From the IMG/VR virus record IMGVR_UViG_3300044701_000587, positions 1 to 20,072 of that record: 20,072 nucleotides of DNA; one strand, written 5' to 3'. Positions within the stretch are counted from its first letter, which is position 1; each line of letters opens with the position of its first letter. This document shows positions 5,999 to 15,600 of this stretch, one piece after another. The position numbers and the translations under genes were made by a program. The notes under the pieces were generated by a model, which searched no databases, had not been told where the DNA came from, and saw nothing but the letters and a program-made list of their open reading frames with translations. This stretch comes from a virus.

Positions 5999-8651
5999 TC
6001 TCGTCAGCTACACGATCCCGAGCCTGATCCAGGGGGTCAGCCAGCAGCCGGACGCGCAGCGCGAGCCGAGCCAGGGCGAGGTCCAGATCAATGGGATGAG
6101 CTCCCTGGCCGAGGGCCTGCGCAAGCGGGAGGGCTCCCAGGTGATTGCCAAGGTGAGCAACACCAGCTTCGGGGACGTCTACTTCCACCAGATCCTGCGG
6201 GACTCGGCTGAGAAGTACCTGGTGGTGGTCGGCAAGACCGCGATCAAGGTGTTCGACCTGGAGGGCAACGAGAAGACCGTCAGCGCTCCCTTTGGCTACG
6301 GCTACCTGTCGTCGGTGGTGAGTGCCAAGAGCGACATCCGGGCGGCGACGATCGCCGACTACACCTTCATCAGCAACACCCGGGCGGTGCCGGCGATGGA
6401 TGCGGCACTGGCCCCGGTGGTGGCGCGGCCATCCACCCACGAGGCGCTGGTGTGGGTGAAGGCGGCCAACTATGGCCAGACCTACAAGGTCAACCTCAAC
6501 GGCACCCAGGCGACGATCACGACAGCGGTGGCTGCCGTGGTGGTCAGCGGCACCACCACGGTCGAGAACCGGATCAGCTCTGAGGACATCGCCGCTTCAA
6601 TCCGCTCGGCGCTGACGGGTGTTTCGGGGGTGACGATCGACCGGGTTGGCAGCGTGCTGCATTTCAAGTCGGCCAACCCGATCACGATTGCCGCCAGCGA
6701 CGCCCGGGCCAATGCCGACATCACGGCGATCACCAGCTCTGTGCAGGCGTTCACCGAGCTGCCGACCGTGGCGCCGCAGGGCTACCAGATCCAGATCATT
6801 GGCGATCCGGGCAACAAGTTCGACGGCTACTACGTGCAGTTCAAGCCGCGCTCAGGCGCCGGCACCTTCGGCGAGGGGGCGTGGGAGGAGACCGTCAGCC
6901 CGGGGGTGGAATACAAGCTCAACGCCACCACGATGCCCCACCTGCTGGTGCGGCTGGCGAACGGCACCTTCTACTTCGGCCCGGCCAACGGCACCACCCA
7001 GAGCGGCACGAAGATTCCCAGCTGGGGAGAGCGCAGCGCGGGCGATTACGACACGGCGCCCGACCCGAGCTTCATTGGCTTCCCGATCCAGGACATCTTC
7101 GTCTACAAGAACCGGCTGGGGCTGCTGGCCGACGAGAACATCATCCTCAGCCGGACGCGGGACTTCTTCGAGTTCTTCCCGGAGACGGTCACCACGGTGC
7201 TCGACACCGACCCGATCGACCTGACGGCGAGCAACAACCGGGTGTCGATCCTGCGCTACGCCATCCCGTACCAGGACGAGCTGATCATCTTCAGCGACCA
7301 GATCCAGTTCCGCTTCAACACCACCGAGACGGTGCTGACGCCTGCAACGGCTGTGATCACGGTGCTCACCCAGTACGAGATCGACCCGGACTGCCGGCCG
7401 ATCCCGGTGGCGGGCACGATCATCTTCTGCCAGACCAACGGGCAGTGGTCGCAGTTCCGGGAGTTCAGCGTCCGCGGTGCGGGAACTGCGCTGGTGGCCG
7501 ATACCTCGGACCTGACGGGCTACGTCAGCAGCTACGTGCCCGACGACGTGTTCAAGCTGGCGGGCAACGACACCGGTAACTCCTGGTTCGCCATCTCAAG
7601 CAAGGCTGGCTTCCGGGATCGGGTCTACGTCTACAAATACTTCTACCGGAACACCGGCGCCGGGGCCGAGCGGGCCCAGAGCAGCTGGAGCCACTGGCAG
7701 CTGAGCGGCGCCGACAAGATCCTGCAGATCCTGTGCGTGCAGGAGGTGATGTTCCTCCTGGTGGAGTACGGCTCGGAGGTGTGGCTGGAGAAGATGCCGG
7801 TGGCCGATCGGCTGAGCGGTGCTGCGGAGGGCCCCTACCCGCTGCTGCTGGACCGGCGAGTTGCCAGCTATCAGGACACACCAGGGACCAGCACGATCGG
7901 CACCCCTGGCCAGCAGGGGTTTGGCATTGGCGTGTGCCCCGGCAATTTGCTGCCGGAGGACTGGGCCCCCACCTCTGCAGCGACCTACCAATCCGGCACG
8001 GCGGTCTACGGCAACTACGTCCATCTGCCCAGCGATGCCGGCGGACTGCTGGCCCCGTGGAGCACCTATGACGCCACCACGAAGCAGACCACCTGGACCC
8101 TCCCCTACGAGATCAAGGCACCGACCCAGGCGTGGTCGGGCTTTGGGCCAGCGACCAATGGGGGCGTGCTGCTGGGCCAGGCGAGCAGCGGCCGGCAGGT
8201 CGTGGCCAACGGCAACTGGTCCGCGGTGCCGGTGTTCTTTGGCGAGATGTTCGATTTCGTCTACCGGTTCACGCGCTTCAAGCTCTACAAGGAGGTCGGC
8301 GGCGGCAAGGTCGCAGCCAATGCAACACGGACCCAGATTCGCCACGCCAAGCTCCGCTATCACGAGAGCACGTACTTCGAAGTGCGGGTGATGGCCGAGC
8401 GCCGGGACATGGCGCTCTACAAGTTCGATGGGACCGTGTTGGGCAGCCGCAACTCAGCCCTGGGCACGGCGATGCCCAATGGCTACGACCCAGAGGACAA
8501 ACGGTATTTCGAGGGGGTCTTCCAGATCCCGATCGCCAGCAAGGGCGAGAACTGCATCGTCGAGATCCACAACGACACGATCCACCCGTGCAAGTTCAGC
8601 ACTTGCGAATGGGTGGGTCTGCTCAGCAGCCAAGCGAGGAGCCTGCAATGA
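5991..8651 (+). CDS. Tail tubular protein B (nozzle), T7 gp12-like
   Basis: This 886-residue protein, larger than T7 gp12 (794), is expected to form the hexameric nozzle that carries the fibres. The N-terminus has I-P-S-L-I-Q-G-V-S-Q-Q-P-D (9-21), as in T7 I-K-N-L-K-G-G-I-S-Q-Q-P-D. Further on are L-E-G-N-E-K-T-V, A-D-Y-T-F-I-S-N and N-R-L-G-L-L-A-D-E-N-I-I-L-S-R-T (374-389), then D-P-I-D-L and Q-S-S-W-S-H-W-Q-L, all with direct T7 counterparts. Extra length seems to lie partly around residues 620-700, a Gly/Pro/Thr-rich stretch with no T7 equivalent that I can align. The start is GTG 5991, overlapping the previous TAA by 8 nt; it gives M-A-N-L-V-S-Y at the same distance from S-Q-Q-P as in T7. 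Confidence 0.94.
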   Translation: MANLVSYTIPSLIQGVSQQPDAQREPSQGEVQINGMSSLAEGLRKREGSQVIAKVSNTSFGDVYFHQILRDSAEKYLVVVGKTAIKVFDLEGNEKTVSAPFGYGYLSSVVSAKSDIRAATIADYTFISNTRAVPAMDAALAPVVARPSTHEALVWVKAANYGQTYKVNLNGTQATITTAVAAVVVSGTTTVENRISSEDIAASIRSALTGVSGVTIDRVGSVLHFKSANPITIAASDARANADITAITSSVQAFTELPTVAPQGYQIQIIGDPGNKFDGYYVQFKPRSGAGTFGEGAWEETVSPGVEYKLNATTMPHLLVRLANGTFYFGPANGTTQSGTKIPSWGERSAGDYDTAPDPSFIGFPIQDIFVYKNRLGLLADENIILSRTRDFFEFFPETVTTVLDTDPIDLTASNNRVSILRYAIPYQDELIIFSDQIQFRFNTTETVLTPATAVITVLTQYEIDPDCRPIPVAGTIIFCQTNGQWSQFREFSVRGAGTALVADTSDLTGYVSSYVPDDVFKLAGNDTGNSWFAISSKAGFRDRVYVYKYFYRNTGAGAERAQSSWSHWQLSGADKILQILCVQEVMFLLVEYGSEVWLEKMPVADRLSGAAEGPYPLLLDRRVASYQDTPGTSTIGTPGQQGFGIGVCPGNLLPEDWAPTSAATYQSGTAVYGNYVHLPSDAGGLLAPWSTYDATTKQTTWTLPYEIKAPTQAWSGFGPATNGGVLLGQASSGRQVVANGNWSAVPVFFGEMFDFVYRFTRFKLYKEVGGGKVAANATRTQIRHAKLRYHESTYFEVRVMAERRDMALYKFDGTVLGSRNSALGTAMPNGYDPEDKRYFEGVFQIPIASKGENCIVEIHNDTIHPCKFSTCEWVGLLSSQARSLQ

Positions 8652-9097
8652 ACTGGTCAACCCCGGACGAATGGCGCGTGGCCCACATCGCCACCCACCT
8701 GCGGCCTCAGGATGCTGCAGAGGTGTTTTACAGCGACGCCAAGCGCCCAGAAGAGGCGGTCTACGACAGCTGGAAAAACAGCCCAGATTGTCGTTGCATA
8801 GATGGAGACGACGGCACCCCTGTGGGCATTTGCGGCGTGGCTCCTGGAGGGGTGATCTGGTTGCTGGGCACCGAGGAGCTGCTGGCGACCCCAAGCCACC
8901 GGCGGCAATTCATCAGAGGTGCAAAGCAATGGGTCGACGGTCTGCTGAATGAGGGCTCGGGGCCGCTGCACAACTGGGTGTTTGCCGCCAACCGGGATTC
9001 GGTCCGCTGGCTGAAGAAGCTGGGCTTCCAGTTCTGGCCAGCTGAGCCCTATGGCCCCTGCGGCCAGCTGTTCCGCTACTTCGAGAGGTCGGTCTGA
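8648..9097 (+). CDS. Internal virion assembly protein, T7 gp13-like (GNAT-like fold)
   Basis: This 149-residue protein (T7 gp13 is 138) sits between tail tube B and the gp14-like gene, as in T7. The C-terminal half has N-W-V-F-A-A-N-R-D-S-V-R-W-L-K-K-L-G-F (about 112-130). T7 gp13 has N-Y-V-W-V-G-N-T-S-H-I-R-F-L-K-T-I-G-A at the same place and also ends near Q-L-F. The middle P-V-G-I-C-G-V-A-P-G-G-V-I-W-L resembles the beta-bulge part of acetyltransferase-like folds, but I see no clear acetyl-CoA-binding R/Q-x-x-G-x-G/A loop, so catalysis is not claimed. ATG 8648 overlaps the previous TGA and has GAGGAG 6 nt upstream. In T7, gp13 is needed for proper assembly of the internal core. A longer open frame from 8132 is a shadow within tail tube B. 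Confidence 0.85.
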   Translation: MNWSTPDEWRVAHIATHLRPQDAAEVFYSDAKRPEEAVYDSWKNSPDCRCIDGDDGTPVGICGVAPGGVIWLLGTEELLATPSHRRQFIRGAKQWVDGLLNEGSGPLHNWVFAANRDSVRWLKKLGFQFWPAEPYGPCGQLFRYFERSV

Positions 9098-9924
9098 TGG
9101 ATCCCTTAACAGGAAGCCTTGTCCTTGGCGGCGCGCAAGCCGTCATGGGTGTCTTCCAAGGCATCGCCGGCTACCAGGCGCAGAAGCAGGACTATCGCAA
9201 CCAGCGAGCGTTCCAGAACGCCAATTCCCAGTACGCCAGCTGGCAGGCGGGCTTCAACAAGCGCGTCACCGACGCCAATGCGCAATACAACTACTGGCAG
9301 GAGACGGTCAATTACAACCAGAACCTCGCCTACACCCGCAGCCTCAAGAACTACGAGCTGCTCAAGGAGATCCGCCAGGCGGAGGTGGTGGGCCAGACCC
9401 GGGCCGCCGCCGGAGCCAGCTATGTGCTGAGCAGCGAGGCCCTCAACCAGCAGATGTCAGAGGCGTCGCTGCAGGACGCCGTGGCCTATCAGCAGTACCA
9501 AGTGGCCGCGCTCAAGGCGCGCAGCCGGGTGCTCGCCAGCGACCAGGAGGGCGGCTCAATTGACCGGCTGGTCAACGACTACGCCCGCCAGGTGGGCGAC
9601 TACCAGACGATCCAGGCGATCAACGAGGGGCTGCGCACGCGGCAGTACAAGCGCGAGCAGGCCGGGCAGGTGGCGCAGTACCTGAGCCAATACAACAGCC
9701 AGACCTTCTACGAGTCGCAGCCCTACATGGAGCCGATCGCGCCGTTTGCGCCGCTGCCTTCGCTGCTGGCAGCCCCAGCGCCAACGATGACCGGCTCCGG
9801 CCCAAGCGCCGGCGCTGCTGCCCTGAACATTGGCACCGGGATCCTGGGCGGCGTTCAGACAGGTCTGAGCGCCTACGGGCAGCTCAGCCAGTACGCATCC
9901 TCCGGCAAGAGGTCTAGCCCATGA
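9097..9924 (+). CDS. Internal virion (core/ejection) protein, T7 gp14-like
   Basis: This 275-residue protein is longer than T7 gp14 (196). T7 gp14 is ejected first and is thought to form the outer-membrane pore. The N-terminus has a Gly/Ala-rich hydrophobic stretch, G-S-L-V-L-G-G-A-Q-A-V-M-G-V-F-Q-G-I-A-G (6-25), suited to membrane insertion. A long Gln/Ala helix region follows, then E-G-G-S-I-D-R-L-V-N-D-Y-A-R-Q-V (about 151-166) and D-Y-Q. T7 has the comparable E-G-S-S-M-D-R. The extra C-terminal part (about 205-275) is Pro/Ala/Gly-rich. It includes A-L-N-I-G, which may only by chance resemble the G-L-N-I tags of the small proteins. AGAGG precedes the overlapping start by 8 nt. Confidence 0.88.
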   Translation: MDPLTGSLVLGGAQAVMGVFQGIAGYQAQKQDYRNQRAFQNANSQYASWQAGFNKRVTDANAQYNYWQETVNYNQNLAYTRSLKNYELLKEIRQAEVVGQTRAAAGASYVLSSEALNQQMSEASLQDAVAYQQYQVAALKARSRVLASDQEGGSIDRLVNDYARQVGDYQTIQAINEGLRTRQYKREQAGQVAQYLSQYNSQTFYESQPYMEPIAPFAPLPSLLAAPAPTMTGSGPSAGAAALNIGTGILGGVQTGLSAYGQLSQYASSGKRSSP

Positions 9925-12665
9925 CCCGCGAACTTCCGCTGAATCAGATCCGCCCCGCAGCCCAGCCGGTCGACACCTTCATCCGCCCGGCGCAACAGAA
10001 CACGGCAGCGCCAGCCGGTCCGCAGATGATGCCCAACCCCTCGGGGATTCGGATCATCGAGCAGGGCAATGGCGGCAGCGTGCAGGGCTACAACCAGTTC
10101 GCCCAGCTGGCTGAAGCCCTGGCGCCGTTTTCCCGAGCGCTGATAGACGTGGCCGGCGCTGGGGCGCGGATGTACGCCAGCGCCGAATACGAGAAGGGCC
10201 AAAACGAGGCGATGCGGGCGCAGGTGCTGGCCAACCAGCAGATGCAGCAGTCGATGAGCGAATACGCCAGCGAAACCCGCAAGCTGGCGCAGATCGATCC
10301 GATCGGCGCCCTGATGATGGATCGGGTGAATCCGTACCGGGAGGCCGGGCGGATCAACGCCCTCTCGCGGGTGGCCGCTAAGGAGATCAGCAGCGCTGTT
10401 CTCGATGAATACAGCCGCACCCCTGGCGTTGAGGAGTGGCAGTTCGGCGACCCTCAGCTCAAGCAACTCCAGGCGCGGGCCGTTGCAAGAGTTGCCGAGA
10501 AGTACCGGCTGGACGAAGGCACGCCTGGTTTTATCGACTACGTGCTGCCAGAGGTCGGGCAAGCGACCGACAAGCTGATCGCCCAGCACCGCGAGGACCG
10601 CACCAAGTACCTCCAGAACACGGTGCCGCGGCTGGCCGCTGTGGAAGCGCTGGGCGAATACGAGAACGCCCGCAAGACGGGCATCGTCGAGTGGAACGAG
10701 TTTGACCCGGTGAGCGGTCGCCAGATCAGGCGCGCCGCCCAGTCCAGCGATCCGGTGGCGTTCGAGTACGGGATTCGGATGCGCTTCGCGCAGATCCTGG
10801 ATCGGATGGCCAGCGAGTCCGGGCTGCCCGGCATGGCCGGCAAGTTCAAGCAGCAGGTTGTTGAGCAGCTGGGCGGGATGGCCACGGCCGCCGGCAACAG
10901 CGATCTGTACCGGATCGTTGCTGGCACCGAGGTGGGGCCAATCGGCAAGGACGGCCGCCGGCCGCTGGCTGCGGAGATGTTTGGACTGGAGCTGCTGGAA
11001 GCTCGGCACAAGTTTGGCCAGATGGTCTGGCAGGAGCAGCAGCGCACCCAGCAGCAGGGTCTGCAGGCCTTCCAGTCCGAGCTGGCCACGATCACCTTCA
11101 ACATGCCGGATAGCCCCGAGCGGGGCGCGGCGATTCAGCAGCTGATCCAGAAGTACGAGGGCACCATCCCCCGCTTCGAGCTGATGAAGGCTGCCGAGGA
11201 GGCCAGCGGGGTGGGCGACAAGATCGCTGCCCGCAGCTACTCCACCGAGCCAATCGAGCAGTTCTTCCTGGATGCCAACGAGCGCGCCGGCTCGGCGTGG
11301 AATGTCACCAAGGCCGACGCCGAATACCGGCAGATCCGCGAGACGCTGCCGCCTCAGGAGCGCGGCAAATACGACCGCCAGTGGGCCTCGATCCGCGACA
11401 GCAAGGAGAAGGAGAAAAACGACGTGCCGGGCTATCTGGTGGACCCGTTGATCAGCGGCGCCATCAAGTCACGCCTCAAGGAGTTCTACCCAAGCGACAC
11501 GACGGAGGCTGCGCTGCGCGGCGCCAACATCACCGACATGCTCGCCTACGGCGACGCCAACGTGGCCCGCTCGGCCCAGTTGCAGCTGAGCGCCTACCGC
11601 AAGCACGTCTACGCCAGGCTGCAGGAGGCCAAGGCCAAGAAGGGCGGCGAGCTCGACGCGGCCGAGGTGACGTCCGTGACCCAGGCGGCGCTGGCGGAAT
11701 ACGGCAAGAACGACGCCAAGAACTTCAACTCGCTGTTCCCGGGCTCCCCTAAGAGCAACAGCCCTGGCGTGGGCCCGGTGAAGCCGCCGGCTGCCGGCAG
11801 CGAACCGGTCAAGCCGCCCCCGGGCCGCCAGGCCTACAACCAGCCGGTCTACTCCTCAGGGCAGCTCGACAACATCCCCAACCGGGCAGAGCGCCTCAAG
11901 GCTGGCGAGCCGGTGCTGAGCCTGCCCAGCGCGCAGGAGGAGGCGACGCGCATCCTCAACGGCCGGGCGCCCAGCGCAGCGCTGTCCCGGGCGGCCAGGG
12001 ACGCCGGGCTTACTCCGGGCAAGTTCCTGCTGCAGCAGCTCGATGGCTACCCCAGCTTCCAGCTGCCGGCTGACGCCCGGCGGGACCTGTTGCGCAGCAG
12101 CCGCGGCGCCCAGGGCATCACCGACGCGGCCCGCACCGCCAGCGGCGGCAAGCCACGGCCGGTGGAGATGGCGGCGATGTGGTTCTTCGATGCGCTAACC
12201 GGCGCCCGGCCTGCAGCGGCATCCACGCTGCCACCACTCCAGGGAGGCGGCCGGAATGGCGGAGCCCCTTTTATGGCTAGCACTGGAGGCGGCAAGGGAT
12301 CGCTGCCGGTTTCAAGCCTTGGGGGCCTTGCGCGCTCGGCCGGCTTCTCCACCGAGCAGGCCGTGATCATGGCCGCGATTGCCATGGCGGAATCCAGCGG
12401 CCGCGTCAGAGCCCACAACGACAACCGCAGCACGGGAGACGACTCCTATGGCCTGTGGCAGATCAACATGATCGACAGGCTTGGCCCAGAGCGACGTCGG
12501 CAGTTCGGGATTGGCAGCAACGACGCCCTGTTTGATCCGGCCACCAACGCAAGAGCGGCGCGGCAGGTCTACCTGTCGCAGGGATTCGGCGCCTGGAGCG
12601 TCTACAAGAACGGCGCCTATCGGCAGTACCTGCCGGAGGCCCGCCGGGCCATCACAGGGAGGTAA
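9921..12665 (+). CDS. Internal virion protein, gp15-like, with C-terminal transglycosylase domain
   Basis: This 914-residue protein follows the gp14-like gene with an ATGA overlap. Most of it (about 40-640) is helical and polar, with no strong motif, and fits T7 gp15 (747), part of the trans-periplasmic ejection tube. A Pro-rich linker lies near 610-645. Residues about 805-910 are a lysozyme-fold lytic transglycosylase: A-I-A-M-A-E-S-S-G-R with catalytic candidate Glu824, then S-Y-G-L-W-Q-I-N-M (842-850), then G-F-G-A-W-S-V-Y-K-N-G-A-Y. It would open the peptidoglycan during DNA entry. In T7 this activity is at the N-terminus of gp16, so its place here, at the C-terminus of the preceding gene product, is unusual. 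The gp15 assignment rests on order and composition; the enzyme domain is clear. Confidence 0.85.
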   Translation: MTRELPLNQIRPAAQPVDTFIRPAQQNTAAPAGPQMMPNPSGIRIIEQGNGGSVQGYNQFAQLAEALAPFSRALIDVAGAGARMYASAEYEKGQNEAMRAQVLANQQMQQSMSEYASETRKLAQIDPIGALMMDRVNPYREAGRINALSRVAAKEISSAVLDEYSRTPGVEEWQFGDPQLKQLQARAVARVAEKYRLDEGTPGFIDYVLPEVGQATDKLIAQHREDRTKYLQNTVPRLAAVEALGEYENARKTGIVEWNEFDPVSGRQIRRAAQSSDPVAFEYGIRMRFAQILDRMASESGLPGMAGKFKQQVVEQLGGMATAAGNSDLYRIVAGTEVGPIGKDGRRPLAAEMFGLELLEARHKFGQMVWQEQQRTQQQGLQAFQSELATITFNMPDSPERGAAIQQLIQKYEGTIPRFELMKAAEEASGVGDKIAARSYSTEPIEQFFLDANERAGSAWNVTKADAEYRQIRETLPPQERGKYDRQWASIRDSKEKEKNDVPGYLVDPLISGAIKSRLKEFYPSDTTEAALRGANITDMLAYGDANVARSAQLQLSAYRKHVYARLQEAKAKKGGELDAAEVTSVTQAALAEYGKNDAKNFNSLFPGSPKSNSPGVGPVKPPAAGSEPVKPPPGRQAYNQPVYSSGQLDNIPNRAERLKAGEPVLSLPSAQEEATRILNGRAPSAALSRAARDAGLTPGKFLLQQLDGYPSFQLPADARRDLLRSSRGAQGITDAARTASGGKPRPVEMAAMWFFDALTGARPAAASTLPPLQGGGRNGGAPFMASTGGGKGSLPVSSLGGLARSAGFSTEQAVIMAAIAMAESSGRVRAHNDNRSTGDDSYGLWQINMIDRLGPERRRQFGIGSNDALFDPATNARAARQVYLSQGFGAWSVYKNGAYRQYLPEARRAITGR

Positions 12666-12671
12666 CAGGTC

Positions 12672-15600
12672 ATGCCCCAGGAAATGAAGAAGGTCAACGG
12701 CCGCTGGGTCGTGACCGGCAACCCACAAAGCAGCGACCTGGTGCCGTTCGTCAAGCCGAAGGCCGCAGCTCCCGCTGCCAAGCCCAAGCCCAAGGCAGCG
12801 GCCAAGCCCAAGCCGCGGCCGTGGTGGGACAAGCTGCGCAACGACGCCCTTTACGAGGTCAAGCAGCTGCTGGCTCCACCGCTGCAGCGCAACCCCCTGA
12901 GGGAAGCGCAGCGCGCGCTGACCAGCCCCCTGGCCCGAGCGGTGCCGCAGCAACTGGGCCTGGCGGCTGTGGGCGCGGTGGACAACACCAACCGCATGGC
13001 CTACTCGCTGTATCAGCGCCATGTGCAGAAGAAGCCCAAGGCCGACCCGAGCGCGGGCCGCACCGGCGAGCTGCTCGACAGCTATGCAGATACTGCATAC
13101 AAGCTGCTGGGAGCGACGCCGCCGTCGCAGATGACGCCGGCTGAACGGGAGCTTGATGAGACGCGGCGCTCCTTGGCGCTGAATGTCGGCCTGGCCGGGA
13201 TTCCGGGCGCTGGCCTGGGGGCTGTCGGCGCCACCACCGCCTTGGGCACGGCAGTGCGTGGCGGTGCCGCCTTTGCGGTCAACGAGCTGCTCAGCAACTA
13301 CCTGGACAACAACACCGGCGGCAACATCGTCAATCTGATCAACGGCCTGACATTCGATCCCACAGATTTCAAGGGTGTCCCGTTTGTTCGCGGATTGCGC
13401 GAAGGGGAGAAGGGACCAGGACTGCCGGGTGCCGTCGACGTGGGCAACGACGACATGGTGGACGCGGCGAACAAGTCGCTGGTGCCCAACACGGTCGCGG
13501 GCCTGGGGTTTGGCGCGGCCATCGGCGCCGGCGCGGCAGGGTTCCGCAACATCCAGCGCCGCGTTCGAGCCGGCAGGGCCGTTGAGGAGGTGCAGCGCGC
13601 CCGGGCGACGCAGGAAGACGCCGGCCTGATCGAGAAGGCGGAGGACGGCAGCTACCGCTTCACGGAGCAGGCGCAGCAGCCCGCGCAGCCAGCTCCAGCT
13701 GCAGCTGCCCCGGCCCAGCAGGCAGCGCCAGCGGCCTCTCCGATGGACGACTTCAAGGCGGCCAATGCCGCCATGGAGGAGCAGCTGGGTATCAAGGCGC
13801 CCGAGGCCGAGCCCAAGCCGATCCCGACGATCGAGGACTCCACGGTCGACAACTTCGGCAAGACCACCGAGGGCCAGGGCACTGCTGCTGCGGCGATGCC
13901 AGAAGACGCCGATGTGGGTGGCAATGCCTGGGACGTCGAATACGACCCCTCCCTGCCCGAGAGCGATGCGCTCGGCCGGGTGGTGGATGACCTCGACGAC
14001 GAGGAGCTGATGGTGATCGCCCAGGGCCAGGGCCCGGTGGTGGAGCAGGTGAACCAGCTGATCGAGACCCGTCAGCCGCTGGAGGTGAATCCCAGCGCCC
14101 GGCTGGACATGACTGCTGCGCCGACCTCCAACCTGGCCCAGCCGGTGGTGCCGTTTGCCGATCAGTGGCAATCCCTGCCGGGTGACCAGCTCAGGAGCCT
14201 GGCCAGCCCGGACAACAGCCCTGAGCTGTTCGGCCGCATCCAAGGGATGACCGGCAAGGAGTTTGAGGAGTTCAGCAAGGCCGACGTGCTCGACGGGCTG
14301 TCGTCCTTCGAGAGCGACGGCATCACGGTGCTGCCCAACCGGCTGATGCCAGGCCAGCAGGTGATGCGCACGTCCGAGATCTTCACCGACCCAATCAACC
14401 TCCAGTACAAGGGCGACGTGGATGCCGGCGGGGTGCAGCGCCAGGGCTCGCTGGAGGGCGTTGAGAGCTGGAGCACCGACGCCGAGGGCGTGATCCAGGT
14501 GTGGACCAACCCGACGGACGGCAACGTCTACGTGGTCAACGGCCACAACCGACTGGCCGCGGCCAAGCGCCTGGGCATCCCCTCGCTGCGGGTGGAGGAG
14601 CTGCTGGCCGCCACGGCCGAGCAGGCCCGGGCCCAGGGCGCAATCGCCAACATCGCCAGCGGCGGCGGCACGGTCTTCGATGCTGCCAAGTTCCTGCGCG
14701 ATTCGGGTGTCACCGACCCCGCCCAGCTCAAGCAGATGGGCATCCCCCTCGACTCCGGGCTGGGCACCCAGGGCCTGGCGCTGAGCCGGCTGCCGGGCAA
14801 CCTCTTCCAGGACGCGGTGGATGGCCGGCTGTCGCTGGGCAAAGCGGTGGCGCTGGGCGGCAGTGGCCTCGACGAGGTGCAGATGCAGGCGGCGATGAAG
14901 GCCATGGCCGGCAGCGACATCACCGATGCCGCCTTCAATGAGGTGCTGCAGCAGGCCCGCAGCGCACCGGTGGTGCAGGGCGAGCAGGTGGACCTGTTCG
15001 GCAACACCGAGGTGCTGTCACTGATGCGGCAGAAGGCTGAGCTGGCCGCCAAGATCCGCGCCGACCTGATCGGCGACAAAAACCTGTTTGGCCGGGTGGG
15101 CCGCAACGCCAACAAGCTGCAGGAGGCCGGCAACCGGATCAGCGTCCAGGGCAGCACCCAGGTGGCGATGGATGCCCAGTCGGTGCTGGCCAATTTCGAT
15201 GCCACCAAATACGCCGAGGGCACGCCAATCAGCCAGCTGCTGAACGACGGCGCCATGCAGGTAGCGGACGGCGCCAAGCCAGCAGTGGTCGCCAAGCGAA
15301 TCAAAGCCATGCTGGCGAAGGCAGCGGAGGACACCCCGCCGATCGAGGTGCAGTCCGATCTGCTGAACGCCGCCGCCAAGACCGAAGCGCCGGCCACGAT
15401 TGAGTCTGAGGTGATGGGCGCCGCCGACCGCCAGGCCCTGAAGGCCCAGGTGCTGCAGAAGGCGATCGCCAACGGCGAGGTGCGACCACCCTCCACGCCG
15501 ATCCCCGAGCTGCCTGATGCGCCCCGGGTCAATGCGGCAGAGGCTGCGCTGGACATTGAGGCCAACGGCCTGGTGCCTGGCTCCAAGGGTGCCCAGGCGA

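Noticed and set aside
8132-8647. Upstream extension of the gp13-like frame
   Set aside because: It overlaps the well-matched end of tail tubular protein B. ATG 8648 has a proper GAGGAG site and gives the family length.
9820-9845. A-L-N-I-G in the gp14-like protein as another G-L-N-I tag
   Set aside because: It is internal, lacks the Gly before Leu and the paired motif, so chance is likely.
12312-14546. 744-codon open frame on the minus strand, and other long minus-strand frames (1654-2778, 3018-4145, 9873-11009, 15018-16358, 16355-17698)
   Set aside because: They lie opposite strongly identified or motif-bearing plus-strand genes. Their composition (runs of Leu, Arg, His, Gly) is typical of the antisense of GC-rich coding sequence, and no family was recognised.
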